The notes beneath the pieces are model-generated. The model had not been told where the DNA came from. It saw only the letters and a list, made by a program, of their open reading frames with translations, and searched no databases. Positions 41,617-50,881 of a DNA stretch of 64,000 bases are shown piece after piece. Numbering within the stretch: the first letter of the stretch is position 1; each line of letters opens with the position of its first letter. The stretch is taken from positions 1-64,000 of the forward strand of contig NZ_JACHVP010000004.1 in NCBI RefSeq assembly GCF_014190775.1, in the 5' to 3' direction. The stretch is from Leifsonia aquatica. GTDB lineage: Bacteria; Actinomycetota; Actinomycetes; Actinomycetales; Microbacteriaceae. Made by a program: the position numbers and the translations under genes.

Positions 41617-42843
41617 ATGTTAGCTTTGACTGCCCGTCCCGACGCGTCGCGGGAGGGGTCTGACGCCCGAGAACGAAGGAAACGTGAGAACGCAGTGGGT
41701 CCATTCAAGGCAGCGGTCGACTGGATCAACCGCAACCGGGCCGACGTCCTCGTCTGGCTGATCGCCGCCGTGACCTGGGTGCTCGGCTATCTCTCGTACA
41801 TCCGCAACCTGGGCCTCTACTTCTACGACTCGCGCTACTACATGGCGTACGCCTTCTGGTTCAGCGGCGACTCCCAGCAGGTCGCGCGTGACAAGACCGC
41901 CGCGTTCTTCGCCGCGCACAACATCGTGATGCCGAGCACCGACGTGACCTTCGGCTGGGGGCTCGTGCAGCCGCGCGTCGTGCTCCCGTTGCTCTCCGCG
42001 CCGTTCATGGGCCTCGGCCCGTACGGTCTGGCGGTGATCCCTGCGCTCGCGTCGATCGCATTCACCATCGTCGCGCTCATCCTGATGAAGCGGCGATACG
42101 GGAACCTGGCGGCGATCGCCACGATCGTCCTCGCTCTCGCGAGCTTCCACATCATGATCTACATGACCGCGATGCTGACCGAGTCCCTGTCCGCCCTGTG
42201 GAGCGCCCTCGCGCTCCTGGTCGCGTGGCGGTACATGCGCACGAGGCAGTGGTGGCTCCTCGTCATCGTCGGCGGAATCACCCTGTTGTCCGCGTTCACC
42301 CGCCAAGCGACGCTGATCATGGCGGGTGCTTTCGTCGCTGCCTGGCTGCTCGGGATGCTCGTCTCGCTGCGCTGGCGCTCGCCCTGGATGTGGCCCGCGA
42401 TCGTCGTCGGTGCGACGGCCGTCGGAGCCCAGATCGTCCAAACGCTCGTCTTCCCGTTCTCGCAGGCGAGCCAGTTCATGCGCATCACCGGGAGTTCCAC
42501 ACTCACCGAAGCGATCGGACACGTGCCGGGTCTCGCGAAACTCCTGCTCGTCACCGACATCAAGGACTTCATGCAGAACGACAAGCCGCTGCTGTTCATC
42601 CTCTTCTTGAGCGTCGGCGCGATGATCCTGTTCTGGCGGCACGAAGAGGCCCACCTGCTTTTCGGAGCGATCCTCGCGGTCGCGCTCTACAACATCACCA
42701 ACGGCACCTCAACGACGTTCCGCTATGCGATCCCCGGCGTCATCTTCTACCTGCTCCCCCTCGCACTGATGCTGCAGGCGACCGTCAAGCGACGACAGCC
42801 AGGGACGGCTCCGGAACTGACCGCTCCGCCTCAGCGCCTGTAG
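41617..42843 (+). CDS. GT-C-type membrane glycosyltransferase or polymer-assembly protein
   Basis: 408 residues from ATG 41617, with AAGAGG three bases upstream. Around ten transmembrane helices are predicted by eye, starting near residue 46. The first external loop carries an acidic motif (YFYDSRYYMAYAFWF) in the position of the catalytic Asp of GT-C enzymes such as PMT/ArnT relatives. These use polyprenyl-phosphate sugars to glycosylate cell-surface molecules. It converges with a GT2 gene (13-base overlap of the ends), and a GT4 gene follows, so the three genes form a small surface-glycan locus. Confidence 0.7.
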   Translation: MLALTARPDASREGSDARERRKRENAVGPFKAAVDWINRNRADVLVWLIAAVTWVLGYLSYIRNLGLYFYDSRYYMAYAFWFSGDSQQVARDKTAAFFAAHNIVMPSTDVTFGWGLVQPRVVLPLLSAPFMGLGPYGLAVIPALASIAFTIVALILMKRRYGNLAAIATIVLALASFHIMIYMTAMLTESLSALWSALALLVAWRYMRTRQWWLLVIVGGITLLSAFTRQATLIMAGAFVAAWLLGMLVSLRWRSPWMWPAIVVGATAVGAQIVQTLVFPFSQASQFMRITGSSTLTEAIGHVPGLAKLLLVTDIKDFMQNDKPLLFILFLSVGAMILFWRHEEAHLLFGAILAVALYNITNGTSTTFRYAIPGVIFYLLPLALMLQATVKRRQPGTAPELTAPPQRL

Positions 42844-43901
42844 CGCGCCAGCACCGACGCGCCGAGGTAGCGCACAGGCGCGTCGCGGCGCACGCTGTCC
42901 AGGATCCCGGGCGTCACCAGACCGCCGACGGAGAGGTGCCGGGATGCCCGAGACGCCAGCCGCGTGATGCGGCTTTCGTCCCTCGCACCCGTTAGGACCT
43001 CCCGGAACAACGTCGCCTCGTCGCGCGAGAGAACGCGACCCACGCGGGGAGCGAGTGCGACGAGAGCGCGCGCAGCGGTCCCTGCGAACGCGACCTCCGA
43101 CGCGGTCAGGTGCCGGTCGGCACGCCCGGCGAGGGCGCCGATCACCTGCACCCGCAGCAGCTTGGCGACGATCCCGACGCGTGCGTCCTGATCGAGACGC
43201 GCCCAGAACGGCTCGCGCACCAGGGGCTCGACGAACGCGAGGTCGTCGGCGAGCGGCCTCTGCTCCAGAGTGACCCGATCGCCGGCGTCGGGGGCGACCA
43301 TATAGGCGTACCGGGGGTCGGCCGCGACGATCCGGGCGTCAGAGAACCACAAGCGCAGTCCGGGCGCGAGGTCTTCGGCCGTCCGCAGCCCGGGCTCGGG
43401 ATAGGCGTCGCGGGCGAGCTCCGCGCGGATGAGACCCATCGTGCTCGTCCGGTAGGCGAGCCGGTCTCGCACGGGGTCGAGCCGCGTGCGGAAGGGGCGG
43501 CGCGGCGGAGTCGGGAAGTCACGGCGGGTCCCGACCATCCGCATCGACGGCAGCACGATGTCCGCGTCGTATCGGCGCTGCGTCCGCATCCAGGATTCGA
43601 TCGCCCCGTCCGCGAGGAAGTCGTCGGAGTCGATCTTCATGAAGAACGGCGATTCGAGCCGTTCCAGAGCGAATCGGAGAGGCCCCGCGGGCGACCGCAC
43701 TCCGTCCTGGAACGCGAGGACCTGCACGCGCGGGTCCTCCGCGTGCTCGCCCAGGGCAGTCCGGATGTCGGAGGCGTCGACGTCGTGCGCCACGACCACC
43801 AGCCGGATCGGCACGGACGTTCCGAGCACCGACGCCGCCAGGCGCGCGATCGGGCGCTGCGCCGAATGGACGGGGACGAGGACGTCGACCGAGCTCGTCA
43901 T
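42831..43901 (-). CDS. family 2 glycosyltransferase
   Basis: 356 residues. The GT-A nucleotide-sugar fold begins VDVLVPVHSAQRPIARLAAS, and the metal-binding acidic motif is in FFMKIDSDDFLADGAIESW (residues ~90-108). The second half is helical without membrane segments. It transfers a sugar from a nucleotide donor to an acceptor at the cytoplasmic face. The start overlaps the stop of the upstream GT4 gene by ATGA, so both act in one pathway, most likely surface-polysaccharide synthesis. Confidence 0.88.
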   Translation of the reverse strand: MTSSVDVLVPVHSAQRPIARLAASVLGTSVPIRLVVVAHDVDASDIRTALGEHAEDPRVQVLAFQDGVRSPAGPLRFALERLESPFFMKIDSDDFLADGAIESWMRTQRRYDADIVLPSMRMVGTRRDFPTPPRRPFRTRLDPVRDRLAYRTSTMGLIRAELARDAYPEPGLRTAEDLAPGLRLWFSDARIVAADPRYAYMVAPDAGDRVTLEQRPLADDLAFVEPLVREPFWARLDQDARVGIVAKLLRVQVIGALAGRADRHLTASEVAFAGTAARALVALAPRVGRVLSRDEATLFREVLTGARDESRITRLASRASRHLSVGGLVTPGILDSVRRDAPVRYLGASVLARYRR

Positions 43902-45037
43902 CTCACGGGTCCTGGCGCAGCGATCCGTGCGATCGCGTCACCCCAGACGGGGGTCTGCGTCTCGGCGGAGAGCAGCGGGGCGGCGACATCGGAGCGCGCC
44001 TTCCAGGTGGCCACCGTTTCGCGGTCGAGTCCGCGCAGCACGTCCGCCAGGGCCTCGGCGGTGAAGTCCGTCGTCACGGCACCGAAGCCCTTCTCCTCGA
44101 GGATCCGCTTCATCTCGGGCGACGGCCCGATGATGAGCCCCAGTCGGGCCTGCACGTACTCGAAGAACTTGTTGGGCAACGCGAAGGCGTTGTTGAAGTT
44201 GGTCGGAGCGAGGATGTGCAGGCCGACGTCGTAGCCGTTCAGCGTCGAGACGAGCTCGTCGAAGGGGACCGGGTCGTGGAACGCGATGTTCGCGTTGCCC
44301 GCCGCTCGCGCCTTCAAGGAGTCGAGGTAGCCAGGATCGTTCGGCGCGAGATAGAAGTCGAGCGAGACGGCGGCGTCCGACTGCGCGACGGCGTCGATGA
44401 GGATCTCGAGCCGCCGGTTGCGCAGCGCCGCGCCTGCGTGCACCAGGCGCACGGGGTCGGCGACTTCGATCGGCGAGAACGCCGCGTAGGGAGGTGCGTT
44501 CATGACCACCGAGGGCTGGAGGCCGAACGTCTCGTGGTACTTGTCGGCGAGGCTCTGACACACCGTCGAGGTGGATGCCGCCTGGCTGACGAACGTCCGG
44601 ATCTGCCACGACAGGAACGGGGCGACGAAGAGCCGGAAGCGGAGGAGCTCGGAGTTCTGCAGCGGGGCGTACTCGTGCAGGTCCGCATGGAATCCCAAGC
44701 GCGGCCGCAATCCGACCGCGACACCCGCCGCGTCGACGTCATTGGCGATGATCACATCCATGCTCCCCGGCTGGATGTGCTCGAGCGCCCAGGTGACGGC
44801 ACGGTTCTGGCGATACGCACGCCGGTACTGGCGCAGGACGACGGCCAGTCGCGGGTACTGCCAGTAGACGTGGTCGTCGGGCACCTGGAAGTGCTCGACG
44901 GCACCCTCGGGCGCCGGCCCGTAGCCGCAGGTGATGAGGTCGTAGTCCGGCGCGAACAGTGCGATCTGCTTCTGGACCCGCGGATCCGAGACGAGGGTCG
45001 AGAACGACAGGAGCAGAAGTCGTGGGCGGGTCGTCAT
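43898..45037 (-). CDS. family 4 (GT-B) glycosyltransferase
   Basis: 379 residues from ATG 45037 (GTG 45046 is an alternative). The N-domain opens RLLLLSFSTLVSDPRVQKQI, a form seen in GT4 enzymes. The C-domain carries LVHAGAALRNRRLEILIDA for donor binding and NAFALPNKFFEYVQARLGLI, the counterpart of the E-x7-E motif. It probably adds a sugar to a lipid-linked or polymer acceptor. First gene of the leftward GT4-GT2 pair; the region to its right holds the clpC terminator. Confidence 0.88.
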   Translation of the reverse strand: MTTRPRLLLLSFSTLVSDPRVQKQIALFAPDYDLITCGYGPAPEGAVEHFQVPDDHVYWQYPRLAVVLRQYRRAYRQNRAVTWALEHIQPGSMDVIIANDVDAAGVAVGLRPRLGFHADLHEYAPLQNSELLRFRLFVAPFLSWQIRTFVSQAASTSTVCQSLADKYHETFGLQPSVVMNAPPYAAFSPIEVADPVRLVHAGAALRNRRLEILIDAVAQSDAAVSLDFYLAPNDPGYLDSLKARAAGNANIAFHDPVPFDELVSTLNGYDVGLHILAPTNFNNAFALPNKFFEYVQARLGLIIGPSPEMKRILEEKGFGAVTTDFTAEALADVLRGLDRETVATWKARSDVAAPLLSAETQTPVWGDAIARIAAPGPVR

Positions 45038-45078
45038 AGCGCACACAGCATATCGAACGCACCTCTCCGAACACGTGA

Positions 45079-45110
45079 GAGTGCGCCGACCCCGGAGGAT
45101 CGGCGCACTC
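45079..45110 (-). terminator. clpC terminator-like hairpin
   Basis: GAGTGCGCCGA (45079-45089) pairs perfectly with TCGGCGCACTC (45100-45110), an 11-bp stem with a 10-base loop. It lies 30 bases beyond the clpC stop. No U-run follows, as is common in this group. Confidence 0.6.
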
Positions 45111-45139
45111 GTCGCGGACGCGCCTTGCGGCGGTGTGGA

Positions 45140-47662
45140 TCAGCCGTTGGCGGCGAGGTCCGGCGTGGCCGGGCCGGTGCCGATGGCGGCCGCAGCGTTG
45201 ACGCCGGCGCCGATCGAGTCGGCACGCGCCGTCGTGGTGAACACGAACTCCCCGTCGCGGAAGTCGACGTGGACGTGGTCGCCCGCGTTCAGCTCGCCGT
45301 GCAGGATCTTCTCGCTCAGCCGGTCCTCGATCTCGTGCTGCACAGCGCGGCGCAGCGGGCGGGCACCGAGTGTCGGGTCGAACCCGACCTCGATCAGCCG
45401 CTCCTTGGCCGGCACCTCCAGCTCGATCGTCATGTCGCGGTCGAGCAGGCGGTCGGACAGGCGCTTGATGAACAGGTCGACGATCTGCAGCAGCTCGGCC
45501 TTGTTCAGCTGCGGGAAGACGATGATCTCGTCGACTCGGTTCAGGAACTCGGGCTTGAAGTTCTTCTTCAGCTCCTCGTAGACCTTGCCGCGCATCCGCT
45601 CGTAGCCGGTGGTCGGGTCGCCCTCGATCTGGAAGCCGACGGGGCCGCCGGAGATGTCCTTCGTGCCGAGGTTGGTCGTCATGATGATGACCGTGTTCTT
45701 GAAGTCGACGACACGACCCTGACCGTCCGTCAGACGTCCCTCTTCCAGGATCTGGAGGAGCGAGTTGAAGATGTCGGGGTGCGCCTTCTCGATCTCGTCG
45801 AAGAGCACGACGCTGAACGGCTTGCGGCGGACCTTCTCGGTGAGCTGGCCACCCTCTTCGAAGCCGACGAATCCGGGAGGGGCGCCGAACAGTCGCGAGA
45901 CCGTGTGCTTCTCGCCGTACTCCGACATGTCGAGGGAGATCATGGCCGACTCGTCGTCGAACAGGAACTCGGCGAGCGCCTTGGCGAGCTCGGTCTTACC
46001 GACACCGGTGGGGCCGGCGAAGATGAACGAGCCGGAGGGGCGCTTCGGGTCCTTGAGGCCGGCACGCGTGCGTCGGATGGTCTTGGAGAGCGCCGCGATG
46101 GCCTCCTCCTGACCGATGACGCGCTGGTGCAGCGCCTTCTCCATGAACACGAGGCGAGCGGACTCCTCCTCGGTGAGCTTGAACACCGGGATGCCCGTGG
46201 CCTGCGCCAGCACCTCGGCGATCAGGCCCTCGTCGACCTCGGCGGTGGTCTTCACGTCGCCGGAGCGCCACTGCTTCTCGAGGCGCAGCCGCTCGCCGAG
46301 GAGGTTCTTCTCCTCGTCGCGCAGGCCGGCGGCCTTCTCGAAGTCCTGCTCCTCGATCGCGGCTTCCTTCTGCGAGCGCACGGCCGAGATCTTGTCGTCG
46401 AACTCGCGCAGCTCCGGCGGGGCCGAGAGGATCGACAGGCGCAGGCGGGCGCCGGCCTCGTCGATCAGGTCGATGGCCTTGTCGGGGAGGAAGCGGTCCT
46501 GGATGTAGCGGTCCGCCAGGTTCGCGGCCGAGACGATCGCGCCGTCGGTGATGGACACCTTGTGGTGCGCCTCGTAGCGGTCGCGGAGGCCCTTGAGGAT
46601 GTTGATCGTGTGGGGCAGCGACGGCTCGTTGACCTGGATGGGCTGGAAGCGGCGCTCGAGCGCGGCGTCCTTCTCGAAGTGCTTGCGGTACTCGTCGAGC
46701 GTGGTCGCGCCGATGGTCTGCAGCTCGCCGCGGGCCAGCAGCGGCTTCAGGATGCTGGCGGCGTCGATCGCGCCCTCGGCGGCACCCGCACCCACCAGGG
46801 TGTGGATCTCGTCGATGAAGGTGATGATGTCGCCGCGCGTGCGGATCTCCTTGGTGACCTTCTTCAGGCGCTCCTCGAAGTCGCCGCGGTAGCGGGAGCC
46901 GGCGATGAGCGAGCCGAGGTCGAGCGTGTAGAGCTGCTTGTCCTTCAGCGTCTCGGGCACGTCGCCGCGCACGATCGCCTGGGCCAGGCCCTCGACGACG
47001 GCGGTCTTGCCGACGCCGGGCTCACCGATGAGGACGGGGTTGTTCTTGGAGCGGCGCGACAGGATCTGCATGACGCGCTCGATCTCCTTCTCGCGTCCGA
47101 TCACCGGGTCGAGCTTGTTGTCGCGAGCGGCCTGCGTGAGGTTGCGGCCGAACTGGTCGAGGATCTGGCTACCGGCCTGCGCGGTGTTCTGATCGTTGCC
47201 CCCGACCTGGACCTGCTCCTTGCCCTGGTATCCCGAGAGGAGCTGGATGACCTGCTGGCGCACGCGGTTGAGGTCGGCGCCGAGCTTCACGAGCACCTGG
47301 GCGGCGACGCCCTCGCCCTCGCGGATCAGGCCGAGGAGGATGTGCTCCGTGCCGATGTAGTTGTGGCCGAGCTGGAGCGCCTCGCGGAGGCTGAGCTCGA
47401 GCACCTTCTTGGCGCGCGGGGTGAAGGGGATGTGGCCGGTCGGCTGCTGCTGGCCCTGGCCGATGATGTCCTGGACCTGCTCGCGGACGGCGTCCAGCGA
47501 GATGCCGAGCGACTCGAGCGCCTTGGCGGCGACTCCCTCACCCTCGTGGATCAGGCCGAGCAGGATGTGCTCCGTCCCGATGTAGTTGTGGTTGAGCATC
47601 TTGGCCTCTTCTTGGGCCAGGACGACGACGCGGCGGGCGCGGTCGGTGAATCTCTCGAACAT
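45140..47662 (-). CDS. clpC: ATP-dependent Clp protease ATP-binding subunit ClpC
   Basis: 840 residues from ATG 47662, with GAGGAG eight bases upstream. Order of domains: two N-terminal Clp repeats ([13 protein letters not shown] appears twice, near residues 26 and 101), first AAA module (Walker [10 protein letters not shown]), a middle UVR-type segment ([16 protein letters not shown]), second AAA module ([10 protein letters not shown]) and the ClpP-interacting region. It unfolds proteins and feeds them to ClpP. Single gene; a near-match to the ClgR box lies ~80 bases upstream, suggesting stress control. Confidence 0.98.
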   Translation of the reverse strand: MFERFTDRARRVVVLAQEEAKMLNHNYIGTEHILLGLIHEGEGVAAKALESLGISLDAVREQVQDIIGQGQQQPTGHIPFTPRAKKVLELSLREALQLGHNYIGTEHILLGLIREGEGVAAQVLVKLGADLNRVRQQVIQLLSGYQGKEQVQVGGNDQNTAQAGSQILDQFGRNLTQAARDNKLDPVIGREKEIERVMQILSRRSKNNPVLIGEPGVGKTAVVEGLAQAIVRGDVPETLKDKQLYTLDLGSLIAGSRYRGDFEERLKKVTKEIRTRGDIITFIDEIHTLVGAGAAEGAIDAASILKPLLARGELQTIGATTLDEYRKHFEKDAALERRFQPIQVNEPSLPHTINILKGLRDRYEAHHKVSITDGAIVSAANLADRYIQDRFLPDKAIDLIDEAGARLRLSILSAPPELREFDDKISAVRSQKEAAIEEQDFEKAAGLRDEEKNLLGERLRLEKQWRSGDVKTTAEVDEGLIAEVLAQATGIPVFKLTEEESARLVFMEKALHQRVIGQEEAIAALSKTIRRTRAGLKDPKRPSGSFIFAGPTGVGKTELAKALAEFLFDDESAMISLDMSEYGEKHTVSRLFGAPPGFVGFEEGGQLTEKVRRKPFSVVLFDEIEKAHPDIFNSLLQILEEGRLTDGQGRVVDFKNTVIIMTTNLGTKDISGGPVGFQIEGDPTTGYERMRGKVYEELKKNFKPEFLNRVDEIIVFPQLNKAELLQIVDLFIKRLSDRLLDRDMTIELEVPAKERLIEVGFDPTLGARPLRRAVQHEIEDRLSEKILHGELNAGDHVHVDFRDGEFVFTTTARADSIGAGVNAAAAIGTGPATPDLAANG

Positions 47663-47741
47663 GTCTACTCCTCGCGACGCCTTGCAGGGTCGGCATCGAT
47701 ACAAAGAGAGTAACCACCGCACCCGGCATCCCGGGCCCCTG

Positions 47742-47759
47742 TTCGCCGTGGGCGTGACG
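47742..47759 (-). promoter_or_regulatory. candidate ClgR-binding site upstream of clpC
   Basis: GTTCGCCGTGGGCGTGAC contains CGCCGTGGGCG, which matches the actinobacterial ClgR core CGC-Y-N-A-N-R-GCG except T in place of the central A, with T-rich left flank. It lies about 80 bases upstream of the clpC start. ClgR activating clpC is known in Corynebacterium and Streptomyces; here it is a motif match only. Confidence 0.4.
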
Positions 47760-47791
47760 GGGCTTGCGTCCGACGACGGGCTGTGCAATCG

Positions 47792-47822
47792 TATCGATAG
47801 TCGTTATTAACGAATGTCGATA
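47792..47822. promoter_or_regulatory. 31-bp nested dyad operator ahead of the DUF2975/XRE pair
   Basis: TATCGA (47792-47797) and TCGATA (47817-47822) are inverted about position 47807, and the same centre organises TCGTTA-T-TAACGA (47801-47813). The result is a two-layer perfect dyad in an A/T-rich patch directly upstream of the DUF2975 ribosome site. The co-transcribed XRE regulator is the obvious candidate binder. Confidence 0.7.
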
Positions 47823-47835
47823 TGTGGAGGAGAGC

Positions 47836-48453
47836 ATGAGCACCGTCGAGGGTTACCGCCAGTCGAAGGGCGATCGGGCGTCGATCGTGGCGTTCATCGT
47901 GGCGGGCGTCGTGCTCGCGGGGTGGTCGATCGTCCAGGCCGTCCGCACGATCGTGGAGGCCGCATCCAATCGCGATGTGCGCGTCCTCGCCGACTTCGCG
48001 GGCACGACCGCCCAGGCGCCGATCGGTCCGGGCGGGTCCATGCGCGAGGTCGAGCTCGCCACCGCCTATGTGACGGCTCCGCAGCTGCCGGCCGCATCCT
48101 TCGTTGCGCTGATCCTGCGGGAGATCCTGACGGCGGCCACCGTCGTCGGCGTCATCGTCTGCCTCGTCTGGCTCGCGATCAACGTGCTCCGCGGGCGCAT
48201 CTTCTCCCGGGCGAACACCGCGCTCGTCGCGATCGCGAGCGTCTACGGCCTGGTCGCCTGGGCCGGGATCGCCTTGCTGAACACGATGGTCGCGAACGGC
48301 GCGATCGCCCGCATCAGCGATCGGGACTTCGACAATCCGGTCATGTCGATCCCCCTCCAGCCGCTGCTGCTCCTGGCCTTCGCCGCTGCCATCGTCGCCA
48401 CCGCGTTCACCGTCGGCGACCGGATGCGGCGCGACACCGAAGGCCTCGTCTGA
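47836..48453 (+). CDS. DUF2975-type membrane protein
   Basis: 205 residues from ATG 47836 with GGAGG about six bases upstream. Four transmembrane segments are visible (about 17-39, 88-120, 132-155 and 175-195), with VLRGRIFSRANTALVAIAS in the second loop, the conserved region of DUF2975 proteins. Function unknown. The family is nearly always encoded with a small YozG-type XRE regulator, as here (TGATG overlap). A nested dyad operator lies just upstream, so the pair is probably self-regulated. Confidence 0.85.
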   Translation: MSTVEGYRQSKGDRASIVAFIVAGVVLAGWSIVQAVRTIVEAASNRDVRVLADFAGTTAQAPIGPGGSMREVELATAYVTAPQLPAASFVALILREILTAATVVGVIVCLVWLAINVLRGRIFSRANTALVAIASVYGLVAWAGIALLNTMVANGAIARISDRDFDNPVMSIPLQPLLLLAFAAAIVATAFTVGDRMRRDTEGLV

Positions 48454-48683
48454 TGGGAGACGAGGAGTCCGGGGTCCACTGCCGGCTCGACGAGCTCCTC
48501 GCCGAGCGCGGGATGACCGTCGTGCGGCTCTCGGAACTGGTCGGGGTCAGCGTGGTCAACCTCTCCATCCTGAAGAACGACCGCGCCAAGGCGATCCGCT
48601 ACTCCACCCTCGTGGCGATCTGCCGCGCGCTGGACTGCGAGATCGGCGACCTGCTCGTCCTGACGGCGCCGCCGGTTGCCTGA
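48453..48683 (+). CDS. small XRE regulator (YozG/HTH_26 type)
   Basis: 76 residues; the ATG shares one base with the DUF2975 stop codon (TGATG). The helix-turn-helix is LAERGMTVVRLSELVGVSVV, then NLSILKNDRAKAIRYSTL, and the tail CRALDCEIGDLLVL is characteristic of the YozG type. It is the usual partner of DUF2975 membrane proteins and likely represses their shared promoter. The Cys in LDC is common in the family. Confidence 0.9.
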   Translation: MGDEESGVHCRLDELLAERGMTVVRLSELVGVSVVNLSILKNDRAKAIRYSTLVAICRALDCEIGDLLVLTAPPVA

Positions 48684-48697
48684 GCGGTGGGGCTAGC

Positions 48698-49144
48698 ATG
48701 CAGCGCATGAGCATCGCACTGGAGAACGTGGGCATCGCCGTCCGCGATCTGGATGAGACCATCGCCTTCTTCACCGACCTCGGCCTGACCGTGGTCGGGC
48801 GAGACGAAGTAAGCGGCGAGTGGGCCGACACCGCGGTCGGGCTCGACGGCAACCACGCCAGGATCGCGATGCTCCAGACGCCGGACGGCCACGGCCGCCT
48901 CGAGCTCTTCGAGTACATCCACCCCGACGCGATCGAGACCGAGCCGACCCTCCCGAACGAGATCGGCATGCACCGCGTCGCGTTCTCGGTCGACGACATC
49001 GACGAGGCGCTCGCGATCGCCGCGAAGCACGGCGTCCACCCCCTGCGGGGCGTCGCGAACTACCAGGATGTCTACAAGCTGTCGTATCTGCGCGGGCCCA
49101 GCGGGATCATCGTGATGCTCGCGCAGGACCTGACCAAGGGCTGA
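48698..49144 (+). CDS. VOC-superfamily (glyoxalase-like) protein
   Basis: 148 residues from ATG 48698, with GGTGGGG six bases upstream (ATG 48707 is possible and gives the more usual N-terminus). Two beta-alpha-beta-beta-beta halves are readable: LENVGIAVRDLDETIAFFTD at the start and MHRVAFSVDDIDEALAIAAK in the second half. Metal-ligand positions His/Glu (LELFEY, HRVAF) are kept. Members include glyoxalases, dioxygenases and resistance proteins; the specific reaction cannot be told. Confidence 0.85.
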   Translation: MQRMSIALENVGIAVRDLDETIAFFTDLGLTVVGRDEVSGEWADTAVGLDGNHARIAMLQTPDGHGRLELFEYIHPDAIETEPTLPNEIGMHRVAFSVDDIDEALAIAAKHGVHPLRGVANYQDVYKLSYLRGPSGIIVMLAQDLTKG

Positions 49145-49153
49145 GCCCGGGTC

Positions 49154-49582
49154 TCAGCCCTGCAGGCCCGGGATGGTGAGCGTGCCGTCGGGGACGGTGA
49201 TCGTCACGTCCGACGTGGTCGTGACGCCCTTCGGGGTCGCGAAGACCGTCGTGTGCGGCACGTAGTCGCGGGTGCAGACGCCGCCCGGAGCGGGCGAGAG
49301 CGTCGCCTTCAGCTGGTTGTCGCCGGTGACGCTGATGGAGGCGACGGTCGGCGGGCAGGTCGAGCTGCCGTAGAGCACGATGCCGAACTGGCGGCCGTCG
49401 TCGAGCCACGCGGCCCAGGAGGCTCCCCCGGCGCTGCTGGCCGGCGCCTCCACGCCCGTCGGCTCGCCGGCGTAGTCCTTCACGGGCTGCTGCTGGGACT
49501 TGATCCCGCAGCCCGCGAGCGCGACCAGCACGAGCACCCCTCCGGCGAGGGAGGTCAGGGGGCGGGTCGCGGTCCGGGGCAC
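49154..49582 (-). CDS. predicted lipoprotein of unknown function
   Basis: 142 residues. The signal peptide ends in lipobox LVALAGC (Cys25), so the mature protein is lipid-anchored outside the membrane. The mature part is beta-rich, with WAAWLDDGRQFGIVLYGSS and two cysteines (in TCPP and VCTR) that may form a disulfide. The same general plan occurs in many small lipoproteins of this group. No function can be assigned. Convergent with the VOC gene. Confidence 0.8.
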   Translation of the reverse strand: MPRTATRPLTSLAGGVLVLVALAGCGIKSQQQPVKDYAGEPTGVEAPASSAGGASWAAWLDDGRQFGIVLYGSSTCPPTVASISVTGDNQLKATLSPAPGGVCTRDYVPHTTVFATPKGVTTTSDVTITVPDGTLTIPGLQG

Positions 49583-49650
49583 GGGTCCATTCTAGGAACG
49601 GGAGGCTGGGAAGCGGCGCCGCTCCGCCGTCGGAAGCCTAGGATGCCGCT

Positions 49651-50649
49651 ATGAGCAACCTGGAGCGCGACCCGGCCGAGGTGCTCGCGGTCGGCACGGC
49701 GCTGGCGGAGCCGGCCCCCGCGACCGGCGGCGAAGTGGAGATCCTGGAGCCGCGGGACGTGCCGCTCGGCGGCCCGCGCGCCATGAACGTGCGCCGCACC
49801 CTTCCCCAGCGCCGCCGCTCGCTCATCGGCGGCTGGTGCTTCATCGACCACTACGGGCCGGATGACGTGTCCGCGACGGGCGGGATGCGGGTGCCGCCGC
49901 ACCCGCACACCGGACTCCAGACGGTCAGCTGGCTCTTCGAGGGCGAGATCGAGCACCGCGACAGCGTGGGCAGTCACGCGCTCGTGCGACCCGGCGAGCT
50001 CAACCTGATGACCGCCGGGCACGGGATCAGCCACTCCGAGGTGTCGACGCCGGAGGCTCGGGTGCTGCACGGCGTCCAGCTCTGGGTCGCCCTGCCCGCG
50101 GCCTCCCGTGACGTCGCCCCGTTCTTCGAGCACCACGTTCCCGTACCGTCGGCGCTGGGCGATGCCACGGTGCGCACGTTCGTCGGCTCGCTCGCCGGGA
50201 GCGGTACCGCGGCGACCGTCTTCTCCCCGCTCGTCGGCGCCGAGATCACGGCGCCCGCCGGTGCGACCGTACGCATCCCGCTCGACACTGCGTTCGAGCA
50301 CGGCATCCTCGTCGACGCCGGATCGGTCTCCGTCGCCGGTACCGCCGTCCCGGTCGCGCATCTGGGGTACCTCGCTCCCGGACGCGACGCGGTGGAGGTC
50401 GTCGTCGGCGCCGACGGACCGGCCCGGCTCGTGCTCCTCGGCGGCGAGCCGCTCGGCGAGCAGATCGTCATGTGGTGGAACTTCATCGGCCGCACCCACG
50501 ACGACGTCGTCGCGGCGCGCGGCCAGTGGCAGGGCGAGGTGATCGCCGGCGAGCAGCCGCACGGCCGGTTCGGCACGGTCGCGGGCTACGACGGCGCTCC
50601 CCTCCCGGCCCCCGAGCTCCCCACCGTCCGCCTCAAGCCCCGCGGCTGA
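49651..50649 (+). CDS. pirin family protein
   Basis: 332 residues. The N-terminal cupin domain contains the iron ligands: PPHPHTGLQTVSWLFEGEIE (two His, then Glu) and GHGISHSE. The preceding FIDHYGPDD and RRTLPQRRRSLIGGW blocks are the pirin signature. Bacterial pirins include quercetinase-like dioxygenases and metabolic modulators. The C-terminal domain (RLVLLGGEPLGEQIVMWWNF) is complete. Single gene with no informative neighbours. Confidence 0.92.
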   Translation: MSNLERDPAEVLAVGTALAEPAPATGGEVEILEPRDVPLGGPRAMNVRRTLPQRRRSLIGGWCFIDHYGPDDVSATGGMRVPPHPHTGLQTVSWLFEGEIEHRDSVGSHALVRPGELNLMTAGHGISHSEVSTPEARVLHGVQLWVALPAASRDVAPFFEHHVPVPSALGDATVRTFVGSLAGSGTAATVFSPLVGAEITAPAGATVRIPLDTAFEHGILVDAGSVSVAGTAVPVAHLGYLAPGRDAVEVVVGADGPARLVLLGGEPLGEQIVMWWNFIGRTHDDVVAARGQWQGEVIAGEQPHGRFGTVAGYDGAPLPAPELPTVRLKPRG

Positions 50650-50691
50650 CCCGGGCGTCCGCACAGGCGGGCGCGGTACGATGAGCGCGTT

Positions 50692-50865
50692 ATGAACGAC
50701 ATCATCGGCGGTATCGTGTGGTCGCTGGCTCCGACCGTCCTGGTCGGGCTGCTCTTCTGGCTCATCATGCGCAAGATCGTGCACGCCGACCGCACGGAGC
50801 GGAAGGTCTACGCCCGCATGGAGGCCGAAGAGCGCGCACGCCGCGGCCTCGCCCCCAAGCCGTAG
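50692..50865 (+). CDS. 57-residue single-helix membrane protein
   Basis: 57 residues from ATG 50692. Residues 5-26 form one transmembrane helix (GGIVWSLAPTVLVGLLFWLI), followed by a strongly charged cytoplasmic helix (MRKIVHADRTERKVYARMEA) and a basic tail. Codon use is that of a real gene. I recognise this plan from small conserved actinobacterial membrane proteins without assigned function. It lies 42 bases downstream of the pirin gene and may be co-transcribed. Confidence 0.75.
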   Translation: MNDIIGGIVWSLAPTVLVGLLFWLIMRKIVHADRTERKVYARMEAEERARRGLAPKP

Positions 50866-50881
50866 CCTCCACCGCCCCGAC

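Noticed and set aside
29834-42843. Overlapping 3' ends of convergent genes (29834-29867, 36637-36695, 42831-42843) as antisense regulation
   Set aside because: Such short overlaps are common in compact actinobacterial genomes and need no special explanation.
44216-47713. Very long open frame antisense to clpC
   Set aside because: It mirrors clpC codon bias; the translation is Leu/Val/Asp/Glu/Arg-rich with no domain, while clpC on the other strand is unmistakable.
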